From contig JAFTWG010000014.1 of the NCBI GenBank assembly GCA_017465405.1, positions 33,950 through 97,949 on the forward strand: a DNA stretch of 64,000 nt, read 5' to 3'. The DNA is from Alphaproteobacteria bacterium. GTDB lineage: Bacteria > Pseudomonadota > Alphaproteobacteria > RF32 > CAG-239. Below the pieces are notes generated by a model. That model saw only the letters and a program-made list of their open reading frames with translations. It was not told the DNA's origin and did no database searches. The translations under genes were made by a program, and so were the position numbers. This document shows, piece after piece, positions 18,189-26,812 of this stretch (the first letter of the stretch is position 1; each line of letters starts with the position of its first letter).

Positions 18189-18551
18189 CTAATCTTTGCT
18201 TTTTAGAGTTACTCTAACCAAAAGCGGTTTGTTTTTTTCTAATACTATATCTAAAACTTCCATATCACGCTCAAAATGTAAAGCATTTTCTTTATTGCTA
18301 ACAAATTTCCAACCTAATTGCGGTAATGTTTTTTTGTAAAAATCAGCAATATTTTCAAATTTTATTTTTTCAGAACTTATATAAGCCTCGCTAAAACGGC
18401 TTTCATCATTTCCGAAAGTTATGTTGTTGCTGTGCAGCTGAGTTGTTTGCGGCATAAGCGGAACATCATCTAAACCGTCAATAAATTCTGCTGCGCGAGT
18501 CGATGTTGCGAACAATATAAACGATAAGCACAATATTTGTAATATTTTCAT
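18189..18551 (-). CDS. Small secreted hypothetical protein
   Basis: Protein of 120 residues when started at the ATG 18549-18551, which gives a clean signal peptide (MKILQILCLSFILFATSTRA, cut before AEF). A longer frame from 18578 needs a GTG and overlaps mutM. The mature part is about 100 residues with FADFYKKTLPQLGWK-like periodic helix-strand content (here IADFYKKTLPQLGWKF) and LHFERDMEVLDIVL, reminiscent of small periplasmic alpha/beta domains. It follows mutM closely on the same strand. No named family is recognised; function unknown. Confidence 0.75.
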   Translation of the reverse strand: MKILQILCLSFILFATSTRAAEFIDGLDDVPLMPQTTQLHSNNITFGNDESRFSEAYISSEKIKFENIADFYKKTLPQLGWKFVSNKENALHFERDMEVLDIVLEKNKPLLVRVTLKSKD

Positions 18552-18558
18552 CTCAATC

Positions 18559-19398
18559 TCACTTTTGTAAAGTTTCACAATAAAAAGTTGAACGTCCTGC
18601 TTGAACGGCTTTCTTTATTCCTCCGGTTTTTTCTGTATTGCATATACAATTAGGACATTTTTGTCCTATTTTATTATATACACAATGCATATTTTGAAAA
18701 TAGCCTAAGCTTCCGTCGGGTTTTTGATAATCTCTTAATGTAGAACCGCCGTTATCAATAGCTTTTTGCAAGACTGCTCTAATATTTTTTACGAGTGTAT
18801 CACACTCTTTTTTATTTATTTTATTCGATTCTCTAAAAGGCGATATTCTCGATTCGTATAAAATTTCAGAGGCATAAATATTTCCGATTCCGCATACTAC
18901 GGACTGGTCTAATAAAGTTGTTTTTATTGGTGTTTTTTTATTTTTTATTTTTTCAAAAAAAAGCTCTCCGGTAAGATTTTTATCAAAAGGATCTATGCCG
19001 GTATTTTTAAATAACTCTGATTGATTTATGTCTTTTTTCTTAATTGTGGTGAAAAGTCCGAATCTTCTCGGGTCGTTATACACTAACCATCCGTTTTCGG
19101 TTTTGATAGCGATATGATCATGTTTTTCTAAATGAAGCTGTTGTTCTTTCAGTGTTTTTATTTTTCCGCTCATTCCCAAATGCCAAACAACGCAAAAATC
19201 ATTATCAAGATTAATGACAATATATTTTCCGATTCGTTGATAGCTTTCTATTTTTGCGCCGATAATATTTTTTTCTGTATTTTCGGGGACAGTCATTCTG
19301 AATTTTCGATTCGTTATTTCAACGGACAGAATACGAGCTTTTCCGATAAATAAAGCAATACCGTTTTTTACTGTTTCAACTTCGGGTAATTCTGGCAC
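18559..19398 (-). CDS. mutM: Formamidopyrimidine-DNA glycosylase, zinc finger missing one Cys
   Basis: Base-excision enzyme removing 8-oxoguanine and formamidopyrimidines. The start must be the GTG at 19396-19398: it yields PELPEVETV with the catalytic Pro2 and Glu3 directly after Met1, and AGGAG lies seven bases upstream. From there it has 279 residues. Visible are HLGMSGKI, the DNA-binding NIYASEILY and the helix-two-turn-helix. The C-terminal zinc finger has CPNC but ends GRSTFYCETLQK, so the last Cys of the usual CxxC is Leu. An extra Cys (CPNCIC) may substitute. Enzyme activity is likely but the finger is unusual. Confidence 0.93.
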   Translation of the reverse strand: MPELPEVETVKNGIALFIGKARILSVEITNRKFRMTVPENTEKNIIGAKIESYQRIGKYIVINLDNDFCVVWHLGMSGKIKTLKEQQLHLEKHDHIAIKTENGWLVYNDPRRFGLFTTIKKKDINQSELFKNTGIDPFDKNLTGELFFEKIKNKKTPIKTTLLDQSVVCGIGNIYASEILYESRISPFRESNKINKKECDTLVKNIRAVLQKAIDNGGSTLRDYQKPDGSLGYFQNMHCVYNKIGQKCPNCICNTEKTGGIKKAVQAGRSTFYCETLQK

Positions 19399-19453
19399 AA
19401 CAACAACTCCTAACAATATATAGTTAGTATAAGTAGTTAAGAGTTTTTTGCAA

Positions 19454-19756
19454 TTATTTATTTTTCATTATTGATATAATCTCATTGACATAAGACTGTG
19501 TGCCAATACCATGTCTTCGGGTTTTTATATTTCCGAAAGATGTTTTATTATAAAAATACAGCATGATAAAGAGTCTTGTGTAATAAGTTAAGCCAAGCCC
19601 GCAAGCATTGCTATTTTCTATCAATTCCAAAAAATCATTTCGAGAAACATTTTCATTTTTGCAAATAGAATCAAGGAGTTTCCATTCGGTTAAACAGAGT
19701 CTCATACTTGTACGACGATTGTTGATAAAGACGATTTTATTTACCAATTTTGTCAT
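19454..19756 (-). CDS. Ribbon-helix-helix (RHH_4-like) protein
   Basis: Protein of 100 residues. The first 60 resemble the RHH_4 family common in alphaproteobacteria: [18 protein letters not shown] followed by [13 protein letters not shown] and a further helix [14 protein letters not shown]. The canonical family has a strand with SVRLE...FW..L, which fits here. Likely a dimeric DNA-binding regulator; targets unknown. It lies between mutM and the divergent J-domain gene. Confidence 0.7.
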   Translation of the reverse strand: MTKLVNKIVFINNRRTSMRLCLTEWKLLDSICKNENVSRNDFLELIENSNACGLGLTYYTRLFIMLYFYNKTSFGNIKTRRHGIGTQSYVNEIISIMKNK

Positions 19757-19861
19757 ATTTATACCAATCCTTATGTATATTATTATTGCCTTAACTTTAG
19801 GATAGGATTATATTTAAAAGAAAGATTTAATACAACTAAAAAAAGAAAAAATGAACATAAA

Positions 19862-20404
19862 ATGTCAAAAGTTGTAAGAAGCAAAAAATACTTTTCACCT
19901 CAAAGAGAGGGAAAAGAGTGTAAGTGTGATTTTCCCGGCTGCGAAAAAGCCGGAGAGTTTCGTGCACCCAAAGACAGATCGCTAAAAGAATATTATTGGT
20001 TTTGTTTAGAACATGTTCAGGCATATAATTCAAAATGGAATTATTATGATGGCGAATTTGAAGAAGAAAAAACTTCAGAAAAACCACATATGCACTTTAA
20101 GGGATATCGTTCAAAAGTAAACTATCAGTTTGGCTATAAAATCAAAGATGATTTCGAATTTTTCGGTAAATATGCAAAAAACTTTTCTTCTCGAAACGAA
20201 ATTTACTATAGTGAAAAAGAAATGAAATTTCTTGAAATAATGGAGTTGGAAGGACAAGAGGTTTCTGTTCAGTTGCTAAAAAAACAATACAAAAAATTAG
20301 TAAAAAAATATCATCCTGATTTACACCGTGGCGATAAAGAAGCGGAAGAAAAATTTAAGCAACTGACGATAGCTTATCAAGCATTGTTAGAAAAATTTTC
20401 TTAA
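19862..20404 (+). CDS. J-domain protein with N-terminal zinc-binding segment
   Basis: Protein of 180 residues. The C-terminal J-domain (about 115-180) carries the HPD motif in [18 protein letters not shown], needed to stimulate DnaK. The N-terminal part has Cys/His pairs ([17 protein letters not shown], then [19 protein letters not shown]), a signature of an alphaproteobacterial J-protein family. Likely a DnaK co-chaperone with its own client specificity. No good ribosome site is visible; the start ATG at 19862 is the first in frame. Its stop overlaps by four bases the end of the convergent smr gene. Confidence 0.88.
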   Translation: MSKVVRSKKYFSPQREGKECKCDFPGCEKAGEFRAPKDRSLKEYYWFCLEHVQAYNSKWNYYDGEFEEEKTSEKPHMHFKGYRSKVNYQFGYKIKDDFEFFGKYAKNFSSRNEIYYSEKEMKFLEIMELEGQEVSVQLLKKQYKKLVKKYHPDLHRGDKEAEEKFKQLTIAYQALLEKFS

Positions 20405-20925
20405 CCTCTGTGTCTTCTTAACAAAATTTGAATTACACCGCTTCCGCCGTCTTTGGGAGCAGGGTGATTAATAGATAAAATAAGCGGACGAATTTCCGGC
20501 AAATTGAGCCATTGCGGGACTCGGTCTTTCAAAACACCTCTTGTGCTGAAAATATCCGATTCTTCGGTAACATGTAAACCTTTACCGGTAATAATCGCAA
20601 CGCATCTGTATTGTTTCAAATAGGAATTTTTTACAAAATTTATTACCTTATCAAAAGCCTTATTTTCCGTACAACCGTGCAAATCTAATTCAGCTTCAAC
20701 TCTAAATTCCCCTTTGCGGAACTTTTTTGCGGTATTGGCATCAATATTATCGGTATTTCCAAATTGCAAATCACCAAGTTTATCTCCGCTATATACGGTA
20801 TTAGCGGTAATTTTAGGTGTAATTTTCAATTCTTTTTGGGGAATAAAAGTATCTCTGGATATTTTTTTCAGGGGGGTAATATCTTTTATTGTCTCTTTCC
20901 ACCAAGATTCGTCTTCATTATTCAT
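20401..20925 (-). CDS. Smr/MutS2-type domain protein
   Basis: Protein of 174 residues with a C-terminal Smr domain (about 80-174): [30 protein letters not shown] and the closing [14 protein letters not shown]. Smr domains are nicking endonucleases or RNA-cleavage modules (MutS2, SmrB). The N-terminal 75 residues are a low-complexity linker as in alphaproteobacterial stand-alone Smr proteins. It overlaps the mltA stop by eight bases and completes the timA-mltA-smr operon, an arrangement conserved in alphaproteobacteria. Confidence 0.9.
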   Translation of the reverse strand: MNNEDESWWKETIKDITPLKKISRDTFIPQKELKITPKITANTVYSGDKLGDLQFGNTDNIDANTAKKFRKGEFRVEAELDLHGCTENKAFDKVINFVKNSYLKQYRCVAIITGKGLHVTEESDIFSTRGVLKDRVPQWLNLPEIRPLILSINHPAPKDGGSGVIQILLRRHRG

Positions 20926-22081
20926 TAGAGTCCCCTTTGGGCAGAAATATATAGTAAATTCCCTTTGAGTTCATACTTCCGGCTTTGGCCAAAACATCAT
21001 CATCGCCGCTTCCCCAAAAATAGTCTCCTCGAACGATACCTTTTATTGCACTACCTACATCTTGTGCAGCTACTAATTTATTAATTTGATTTTTTTCGGC
21101 ATCATTTGTCGCTATCCACAACAGGCTGCCCAGAGGCACAATACTTCTGTCAACTGCTAAACATCTTCCGGCCTGTAACGGCACTCCAAAAGCACCTAAA
21201 GGTCCCGATTCGTTAATTATTTTATGAAAGATATAACGACGATTCATTTGCATAAATTTTTCTGCTTTTTCGGGATTTTCATTGAGCCATTTTTTTATCT
21301 CTATCATATTAATTTTTTCAGGGGGCAATATTTTATTATCTAATAAAATTCTGCCGATTCCCTTAAACGGAAGTCCGTTGTTTGCCGCATATCCTACGCG
21401 TACTTTTTCTCCGTTATCCATATGGGCAACAGCAGACCCTTGAATTTGCATAATATGAATATCGACCAAGCTGTCCGCCCACATTAAAACCGGAGCGCCA
21501 ATATCTTGGGTTTCGATAATTTTTCTTTCGTGATAAGGAACCATTTTCTGGTTAGATATCATCCCGAAAAATTTTTTATTCGGTAATGAAGTGTCAAAAT
21601 CTTGCAAATTTATTTCGATTAAATTTTCCGGTTTACCGTAAACGGGATACTTATATTTATTATTTTTTTGAAAAGACGCATTAATTCTCGATTCGTAATA
21701 AGACGTAAACTTGCCTTCAGGATTACCATTATCGGTAACCAAAAATGGTTCAAAATTGTTTTCTATAAATTTTCTAAAAGCATCGTTAGTCTGAAGTTTT
21801 TGTTTTTCAAAATCACTGCAAATTTTTTTATACGATTCGGTTTTTATTTTTATTTCACTATTACCCAGCCATTCGCTTTTTAATCTTGCTATTTTTTTAC
21901 AGTTATTTTCAAAAACCGGAATAAATTCCGCAAAATTATCTTTATTCCAATCGACAATTTGACTAAAAGGGGTTGGCAACAATTCAACTTTTGCACCACT
22001 AACTTCTTCCTGCTTTTCCTCTTGTTTTTGAGGGCAGGCGGAAAGAAAAACGACCAGCAATAAAATCAGAAACTTTTTCAT
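20918..22081 (-). CDS. mltA: Membrane-bound lytic murein transglycosylase A
   Basis: Lipoprotein of 387 residues (lipobox LSAC, Cys16) that cleaves peptidoglycan to anhydro-muropeptides. Family segments: FTSYYESRINASF, the barrel stretch DIHIMQIQGSA, GPLGAFGVPLQAGRCLAVD, and the 3D domain with the catalytic Asp in VAAQDVGSAIKGIVRGDYFWG. Overlaps timA by four bases and smr by eight. Length and motifs are normal. Confidence 0.94.
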   Translation of the reverse strand: MKKFLILLLVVFLSACPQKQEEKQEEVSGAKVELLPTPFSQIVDWNKDNFAEFIPVFENNCKKIARLKSEWLGNSEIKIKTESYKKICSDFEKQKLQTNDAFRKFIENNFEPFLVTDNGNPEGKFTSYYESRINASFQKNNKYKYPVYGKPENLIEINLQDFDTSLPNKKFFGMISNQKMVPYHERKIIETQDIGAPVLMWADSLVDIHIMQIQGSAVAHMDNGEKVRVGYAANNGLPFKGIGRILLDNKILPPEKINMIEIKKWLNENPEKAEKFMQMNRRYIFHKIINESGPLGAFGVPLQAGRCLAVDRSIVPLGSLLWIATNDAEKNQINKLVAAQDVGSAIKGIVRGDYFWGSGDDDVLAKAGSMNSKGIYYIFLPKGDSNE

Positions 22082-22725
22082 TTTTTTGTAGATACCAACA
22101 TCCAGTTAGGGGTTGTTGAATTGATATTGCGCTCAAATGTCCAAATATCGGTAATTGTTTGAATAAAGTTTTCGTCACCTTCAATAATATTACCTTCTGC
22201 GTTACGCAAAACGTTTGCTTGTTCGCTGACAAATCTGACCGCAATTTTAGCTTTGTTATTTTTATCAATTTTTGCACTGACGATTTCGACGGAATTAAAG
22301 CCGACAAAGTCCGTTTCAGCGGTAATACCTTCTTCTTTACGCTGATTAATAATGTCTTCAAACTTTTTGAACAAAGTCTTTCCGATTAAAGCTTTTAATA
22401 TATCAATTTCGCCTTTGGCAAAAGATGTAACAATCATTTCAAAAGCACGCTGTGCGCCGCTTAAAAAAGTTGTGCGATTAAAATTGGGAATTTGTTGTAA
22501 AACAGTTTCGGTTTCATTTGTTTCTTTTGTTTCGGCTTTCAGCTCACCGCCATCAACTACTACCGGTTTTTTCATAGTTTCTTTCATAAGAATATCAAAA
22601 ATTTTAGCTGCACTCTCTTGGCTTATGGGAGTTGCCGTGTTTTCAGGTCTGGTACCGAGTAAACTGCGTAATTTTTGAAAAATCACTACTACAACAAGAA
22701 TCAAAATTAAAATATCAAAAGCCAT
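22078..22725 (-). CDS. timA: Tim44-like domain protein (TimA)
   Basis: Protein of 215 residues from the ATG at 22723-22725, which has GAGG six bases upstream; a start five codons earlier (22740) lacks one. One N-terminal membrane helix (FDILILILVVVVIFQKL) is followed by a linker and the Tim44-like domain (about 75-215; FARGAQ-type segment here FLSGAQRAFEMIVTSFAKG, then LKALIGKTLFKKFEDIIN). It is the bacterial relative of mitochondrial Tim44 and is typical of alphaproteobacteria. Function in membrane protein handling is inferred. It is the first gene of the mltA-smr operon and divergent from secB. Confidence 0.9.
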   Translation of the reverse strand: MAFDILILILVVVVIFQKLRSLLGTRPENTATPISQESAAKIFDILMKETMKKPVVVDGGELKAETKETNETETVLQQIPNFNRTTFLSGAQRAFEMIVTSFAKGEIDILKALIGKTLFKKFEDIINQRKEEGITAETDFVGFNSVEIVSAKIDKNNKAKIAVRFVSEQANVLRNAEGNIIEGDENFIQTITDIWTFERNINSTTPNWMLVSTKK

Positions 22726-22859
22726 TTTTTCCTCTATCATTCATAAATATATTAAACTTAATATAGCTAAAATGTTGATATTATCAACCTAATTATTTGA
22801 CCTGTAAAAATATTTATTATAGTTTATATAAGAATTAAAAATATTTAAGGAGAATGTAA

Positions 22860-23312
22860 ATGGACGAGCAGTCTCAAAACGCAGCATTAACAATTCACGG
22901 ACAGTTTATAAAAGATTTGTCTTTAGAAATTCCGCATGCACCGGAAATTTTCAGTGAAATTAAATCAGCTCCCAAAATGGATGTTCATGTAGATGTAAAA
23001 TCAGAACCGAAAGGTAACGGAATGTTTACATCACAATTAGATATTTCTATGACCGGAAAAGTTGAAGACAAGACATTGTTTGTATTAGAATTGTCTTATA
23101 TGGCTTTTGCCGAAGTCAAAGTTCCGGAAGAACATTTAGAACCGATTTTGATGGTTGAACTTCCAAGACTTATTTTCCCGTTTGCTCGTAATGTAATTAC
23201 TCATTGTTTGACCGAGGGAGGCTTACCGCCGTTTATGCTTAATCCGATAGATTTCGGAGCATTATATATGGCTCGTAAACAAGCAATGGCAAATAAAGAA
23301 AAGTCTAACTAA
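22860..23312 (+). CDS. secB: Protein-export chaperone SecB
   Basis: Tetrameric export chaperone of 150 residues that keeps preproteins unfolded and passes them to SecA. The signature strand IHGQFIKDLSLEIPHAP, the helix region PRLIFPFARNVI and GGLPPFMLNPIDFGALY are canonical. AAGGAG lies eight bases before the ATG. In alphaproteobacteria it regularly faces the Tim44-like gene, as here. Confidence 0.97.
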   Translation: MDEQSQNAALTIHGQFIKDLSLEIPHAPEIFSEIKSAPKMDVHVDVKSEPKGNGMFTSQLDISMTGKVEDKTLFVLELSYMAFAEVKVPEEHLEPILMVELPRLIFPFARNVITHCLTEGGLPPFMLNPIDFGALYMARKQAMANKEKSN

Positions 23313-23333
23313 AAACAATAAGCAAAAACACTA

Positions 23334-23360
23334 AAAAGCCTCTCAATCGAGAGGCTTTAA
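23334..23360. terminator. Bidirectional terminator between secB and sulfatase
   Basis: Stem AAAGCCTCTC/GAGAGGCTTT with a four-base loop, A-rich on the left and T-rich on the right. It serves secB on plus and the convergent sulfatase gene on minus. Confidence 0.85.
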
Positions 23361-23362
23361 TT

Positions 23363-25123
23363 TTATCGAACAACAAACTCTTTTAAGCCGATTGCATGAT
23401 GATACGGATTACTTGTTTTTGAGTTTCGTTGAAAATTGATAGATATATCTTCATTTTCCGCATCAAAACAAATTTCTCTTTCAAAAGGTGCTTTTTCTGT
23501 TAAAGGTATTTCCCATTTTCCGATTTTTCTATCATTTATAACCAAATCGATAATCGGCATTTTGTTATTAGGGTTGATTAAGATAAATTTAGCTTTTAAA
23601 CAATATTGTTTTTTATCTTTTTCTGTCATTTTAAGATTAATGCTATCTGTCCAAATCTTATCGTGGGTTCCAGCAAATATTTGTACTTGTTCTTCTTCCA
23701 CAATATTTCCGGCATAATTGGCAATATCTTTTTCTTTTACAAGAGTATTTATTACATACTTTTTATACGATATTTTTTCTTTTTCATTTTTATTAAACTT
23801 CTTATAGAAATCAGAATTTTTATTAAATTCCATATCAAGTTTTAGACCATATTTTTCATATAATGTTTCATCTTTTTGCCACAGAGAACGACCTAAACCA
23901 AAGCCTTTGTTCTCAAAACCGATGGCTTCCATAATTGTCGGAGCTACATCTAGGGTTGTCCATTTGTGTTTTTGAGGCTCCAAACCGTCAACAGGGTTAA
24001 TTATCACATTAAAAATTTGCCTATTTTCTTTTTTGGGATAAATATTATTTTTTCCGATAACTATATGATCGCCCAAAACGACAATAGTTGTATTTTTGTA
24101 AAAATCTTGATTTTGCACCCATTTTATAAAGTCAGAAGCCATTTTATCAGCACACATAACCACATCACGATTGTCACCATATTTTTTATCACATTGCGGG
24201 TCGAGAAAAGTGGTCGGCTCGTGAGTGTCAATAGTTGCTATTGTTATAAAGAAAGGATTATTTTTATTTGCTAAATCAATAATTCGCTCTTTTGTTATCT
24301 CATACAAAGTGCTGTCTTTGACACCCCAGTCGCTTCCTTTGTTGTTTTGTATAATATCAGGATTATCATTAATTCCTTCGATTTTTTGAAAAGAGTGTTG
24401 TTTGATAAAGTTTTTTGTCCCGCTAAAAGATAGAGAAGATCCTTGTATAAAAAATGTATTATATCCTTCTTGTTTTAAAATATCAGGATAACAAATAACA
24501 TTATTAAAAGTGTTGTTTTGAATGTTTCTTAAATTAGTTATTGATAGCTCTGTTTTATGAGGAATACCGCACATACCGGCCACCTGTCCTGATATGGTTG
24601 CATTAGCGTAAAAAAGTTGATAGAAATCATCAAAATAAAAATTTTCTTCGGCGATTTTACTGAGATTAGGAAGAATATTTGTTCCTTTTTCGTCATAATT
24701 TTTATATCCGCTTTCCATAGATTCTAAATATAAAACAATGAGATTTCTTTTTTGTTTTGGAGAAGATACGGACGGAATAATATATTCATCTTCGTAAATT
24801 GTTGTTTGACTAACATTTCCGACAATAAAATCAGATATTTGAAAAGTATAAAAAAATAAAGTGATAGACAAAGTAACTAAAAATGCTTTTCCTTTTTTGC
24901 TAGAAAAGAATGTAATAAATGTATAAGCAGAGGCAATTAACAAAACAACAATCAAAGATATATTTCGAATAAAACTACCTGCGGAGATTGCTGTGGTCAC
25001 ATATAAGAAAAGGCTATCAAGAGTGGTTCTGTTCCAAAAAAACATTACCACCATAGCAGTTGCCAACAATATTCCCAATATAAAAAATGTGATTAAACAA
25101 AATGTTTTTTTCAGTAAACTCAT
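23363..25123 (-). CDS. LTA synthase/sulfatase family membrane phosphotransferase
   Basis: Protein of 586 residues: about four to five N-terminal membrane helices (1-115), then an alkaline-phosphatase-fold domain outside the membrane. Active-site elements: LIVLYLESMES (metal-binding Glu), the nucleophile region YANATISGQVAGMCG (Thr or Ser), TIDTHEPT, and VVLGDHIVIGK (Asp-His). This is the arrangement of LtaS, OpgB and related enzymes that move phosphoglycerol or phosphoethanolamine to envelope glycans or lipid A. Which acceptor is used cannot be told. The C-terminal 150 residues form a beta-rich extra domain. Single gene with a terminator behind it. Confidence 0.85.
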   Translation of the reverse strand: MSLLKKTFCLITFFILGILLATAMVVMFFWNRTTLDSLFLYVTTAISAGSFIRNISLIVVLLIASAYTFITFFSSKKGKAFLVTLSITLFFYTFQISDFIVGNVSQTTIYEDEYIIPSVSSPKQKRNLIVLYLESMESGYKNYDEKGTNILPNLSKIAEENFYFDDFYQLFYANATISGQVAGMCGIPHKTELSITNLRNIQNNTFNNVICYPDILKQEGYNTFFIQGSSLSFSGTKNFIKQHSFQKIEGINDNPDIIQNNKGSDWGVKDSTLYEITKERIIDLANKNNPFFITIATIDTHEPTTFLDPQCDKKYGDNRDVVMCADKMASDFIKWVQNQDFYKNTTIVVLGDHIVIGKNNIYPKKENRQIFNVIINPVDGLEPQKHKWTTLDVAPTIMEAIGFENKGFGLGRSLWQKDETLYEKYGLKLDMEFNKNSDFYKKFNKNEKEKISYKKYVINTLVKEKDIANYAGNIVEEEQVQIFAGTHDKIWTDSINLKMTEKDKKQYCLKAKFILINPNNKMPIIDLVINDRKIGKWEIPLTEKAPFEREICFDAENEDISINFQRNSKTSNPYHHAIGLKEFVVR

Positions 25124-25280
25124 TTAGCTTTTTACCTTAATTAGTTATTGTATTTTGTTGAGAGCTGCTGCAAAAAAATTTAATTTTCGTGGCAATCCAG
25201 TCAAATAATATACTTTATAATCATTTATAATAACGTTTTACTACCAATTCGTAAAGATAACATACGCATAATTAAACAAT

Positions 25281-25563
25281 TTAATGATATAAATCATTCC
25301 AATCAGGATTCATTGTTTCTATCAATTCTATTTTCTTTTTTCGAGATCCTGATTTTATTTGTTTTTCCCTCTGTATTGCATGATTCTATATCTTCATAAA
25401 TTTCATAATATCCCAATTTATCTATGGCATATTTTTTAGTAAATCCATCTATGATTTTATTTTTATGTTCATAGATTCTTTTTATCAAATCAGATGTTAC
25501 CCCGACATAAAGAGTTCCATTCTTTTTATTAAAAAGAATATAGATGTATCCTTTTTTATTCAT
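25281..25563 (-). pseudogene. GIY-YIG endonuclease-like gene with a frameshift
   Basis: The frame starts at the ATG 25561-25563 with GAGG upstream and encodes KGYIYILFNKKNGTLYVGV, a standard GIY-YIG core, with the helix DLIKRIYEHKN. Near 25380 the frame goes wrong: the reading frame continues as ESCNTEGKTNK and stops at 25303. One base away the normal family C-terminus follows: AIQREKQIKSGSRKKKIELIE then NPDWNDLYH and a stop at 25281. A single extra T accounts for it. Either a recently broken gene or a sequencing error. Small proteins of this family often sit near rearrangement sites, and it borders the MITE cluster. Confidence 0.8.
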
Positions 25564-25667
25564 TTTTACCTCATTTCTTATGCTTATAATGATATGGTAA
25601 TAGCTTAATGTTTTCAATATTAATTATATATTGTCAATATGACATTTCCTGTATCATAGCCTGTATC

Positions 25668-25758
25668 ATCATTGCGAGGAGCGGTGGTAACGAGCAATCC
25701 ATAGTCCGTGCTGTCATTGCGAGGAGTGGTAGCGACGCGGCAATCCATAGTCCGTGCT
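25668..25758. repeat. Two tandem half-copies of the MITE-like repeat
   Basis: Two units of 45 and 46 bases in direct repeat, each the left half of the full element (TCATTGCGAGGAG, then GCAATCCATAGTCCGTGCTG). They run directly into the first full copy at 25759. Confidence 0.85.
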
Positions 25759-25857
25759 GTCATTGCGAGGAGTGGTAGCGACGCGGCAATCCATAGAATT
25801 TATAAGGCATAATATTTCTGGATTGCTTCGCAAGGACTGACGTCCGCTCGCAATGAC
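25759..25857. mobile_element. MITE-like palindromic element, full copy 1
   Basis: About 99 bases with terminal inverted repeats GTCATTGCGAG and CTCGCAATGAC and a second internal inversion (GCAATCC / GGATTGC). The middle ends in ATAAGGCATAA. There is no protein coding. Structure and copy number fit a non-autonomous palindromic element. This and copies at 25913 and 63141 share the order of the internal blocks. Confidence 0.8.
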
Positions 25858-25889
25858 GAGAGAGAAGCTCGGACTTCTTTTTCAAAATC

Positions 25890-25902
25890 CGCTCGCAATG
25901 AC
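25890..25902. repeat. Right-end remnant of the MITE-like element
   Basis: Isolated terminal repeat CGCTCGCAATGAC without its left half, between the two full copies. A similar remnant CTCGCAATGAC lies at 26041-26051. Confidence 0.6.
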
Positions 25903-25912
25903 GACTCTTTTT

Positions 25913-26011
25913 GTCATTGCGAGGAGCGGTAGCGACGCGGCAATCCATAGAATTTATAAGGCATAATGTTTCTTGATTGCTTCGCAAGGACTGACGTCCG
26001 CTCGCAATGAC
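25913..26011. mobile_element. MITE-like palindromic element, full copy 2
   Basis: 99 bases, nearly identical to copy 1 (differences in the left arm and in the ATAATGTTTCTTGATTGC centre), same terminal inverted repeats. The stretch 25564-26115 has no supported gene; it holds these repeats and the pilin terminator. Frames across it encode only repeat-derived peptides. Confidence 0.8.
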
Positions 26012-26059
26012 GAGAGGGAGTATTTCGCAATATTGTGTAGCTCGCAATGACGAAAAGCA

Positions 26060-26089
26060 TAAAAAAAAGAGGGAGAAAACTCCCTCTTA
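26060..26089 (-). terminator. Terminator of the pil operon
   Basis: Minus strand: perfect nine-pair stem AAGAGGGAG/CTCCCTCTT with loop TTTT, followed by eight T. It begins 27 bases after the pilS stop. Confidence 0.9.
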
Positions 26090-26115
26090 AATTTTTCGGT
26101 TTCAAACCGCTGTAA

Positions 26116-26712
26116 TTAGTAGTATTCCCAAACAACGGTATTTGTATCACCTACACCATTACAACCGCCTGCTGCGCTAGACAAAGCCAATGGTAAAGTA
26201 GCGTCAGATGTTAGTCCTTTTGTAGCTAAAGCAGCTGTAGCAGCAGCTGTAGCAGCAGTTCCGGCAACACTTACAGATACCAAACCTGAACCTGAACCTG
26301 AGCCCCAGTCAGCTGTTGACAAAGCAACACAAGCTTCTTTACCTAAACCGGTAAATGTCACAAAGAAAGACTGACCAGAGGTACCTGCTTTAACAAAAAC
26401 TTTTCCGTTGAAAGCATTGTAAGCAACAGAAGCTGATGTTGTTTTAGCACCATTCAACATCTCTGCACCAACAGCACCCATTTGAATAGCAATAGGTGTA
26501 TCCAAACCAGAATAGTTAGGTTGACCAGAGTACAAAGTACGAACGTTAGTAACAACGTTTGATACTTGGTCCATAGCTTTAGAAAGTTTGAATTTAGCCA
26601 TAGCTTTTGAATAGCCTGCGATACCACCAACTGACAAAACGCCGATAATAGCTAACACACCGAGCATTTCAACCATTGAACGACCAGACTGTTCAGATCT
26701 AAATTTTTTCAT
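26116..26712 (-). CDS. pilS: Type IVb major pilin, PilS-like prepilin
   Basis: Prepilin of 198 residues. The leader ends EQSG, then RSMVEMLGVLAIIGVLSVGG: the processing Gly, the conserved Glu at +5 and the hydrophobic helix that holds pilin subunits together. The globular part has two Cys (GKEACVAL and GGCNGVG) able to form the C-terminal disulfide loop, and ends TNTVVWEYY. A strong GAGGAG lies before the start. Last gene of the pil operon, with a terminator behind it. A prepilin peptidase, needed to cut it, is not in the window. Similarity to R64 PilS is by position and architecture. Confidence 0.85.
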   Translation of the reverse strand: MKKFRSEQSGRSMVEMLGVLAIIGVLSVGGIAGYSKAMAKFKLSKAMDQVSNVVTNVRTLYSGQPNYSGLDTPIAIQMGAVGAEMLNGAKTTSASVAYNAFNGKVFVKAGTSGQSFFVTFTGLGKEACVALSTADWGSGSGSGLVSVSVAGTAATAAATAALATKGLTSDATLPLALSSAAGGCNGVGDTNTVVWEYY

Positions 26713-26812
26713 AATATTCTCCTCAATAAAATATCACATTCCACCTAACAGTGTGTTACATTTTTGTAACCTTGTCAAGTATATTTATGTATATAAGCTT
26801 TTTTTGTGTTCT

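Noticed and set aside
25760..26150. Two minus-strand frames over the repeat cluster as genes
   Set aside because: Their translations are repeat-derived (SRHCERTSVLAKQSRNI in both) and change with copy; no ribosome site.
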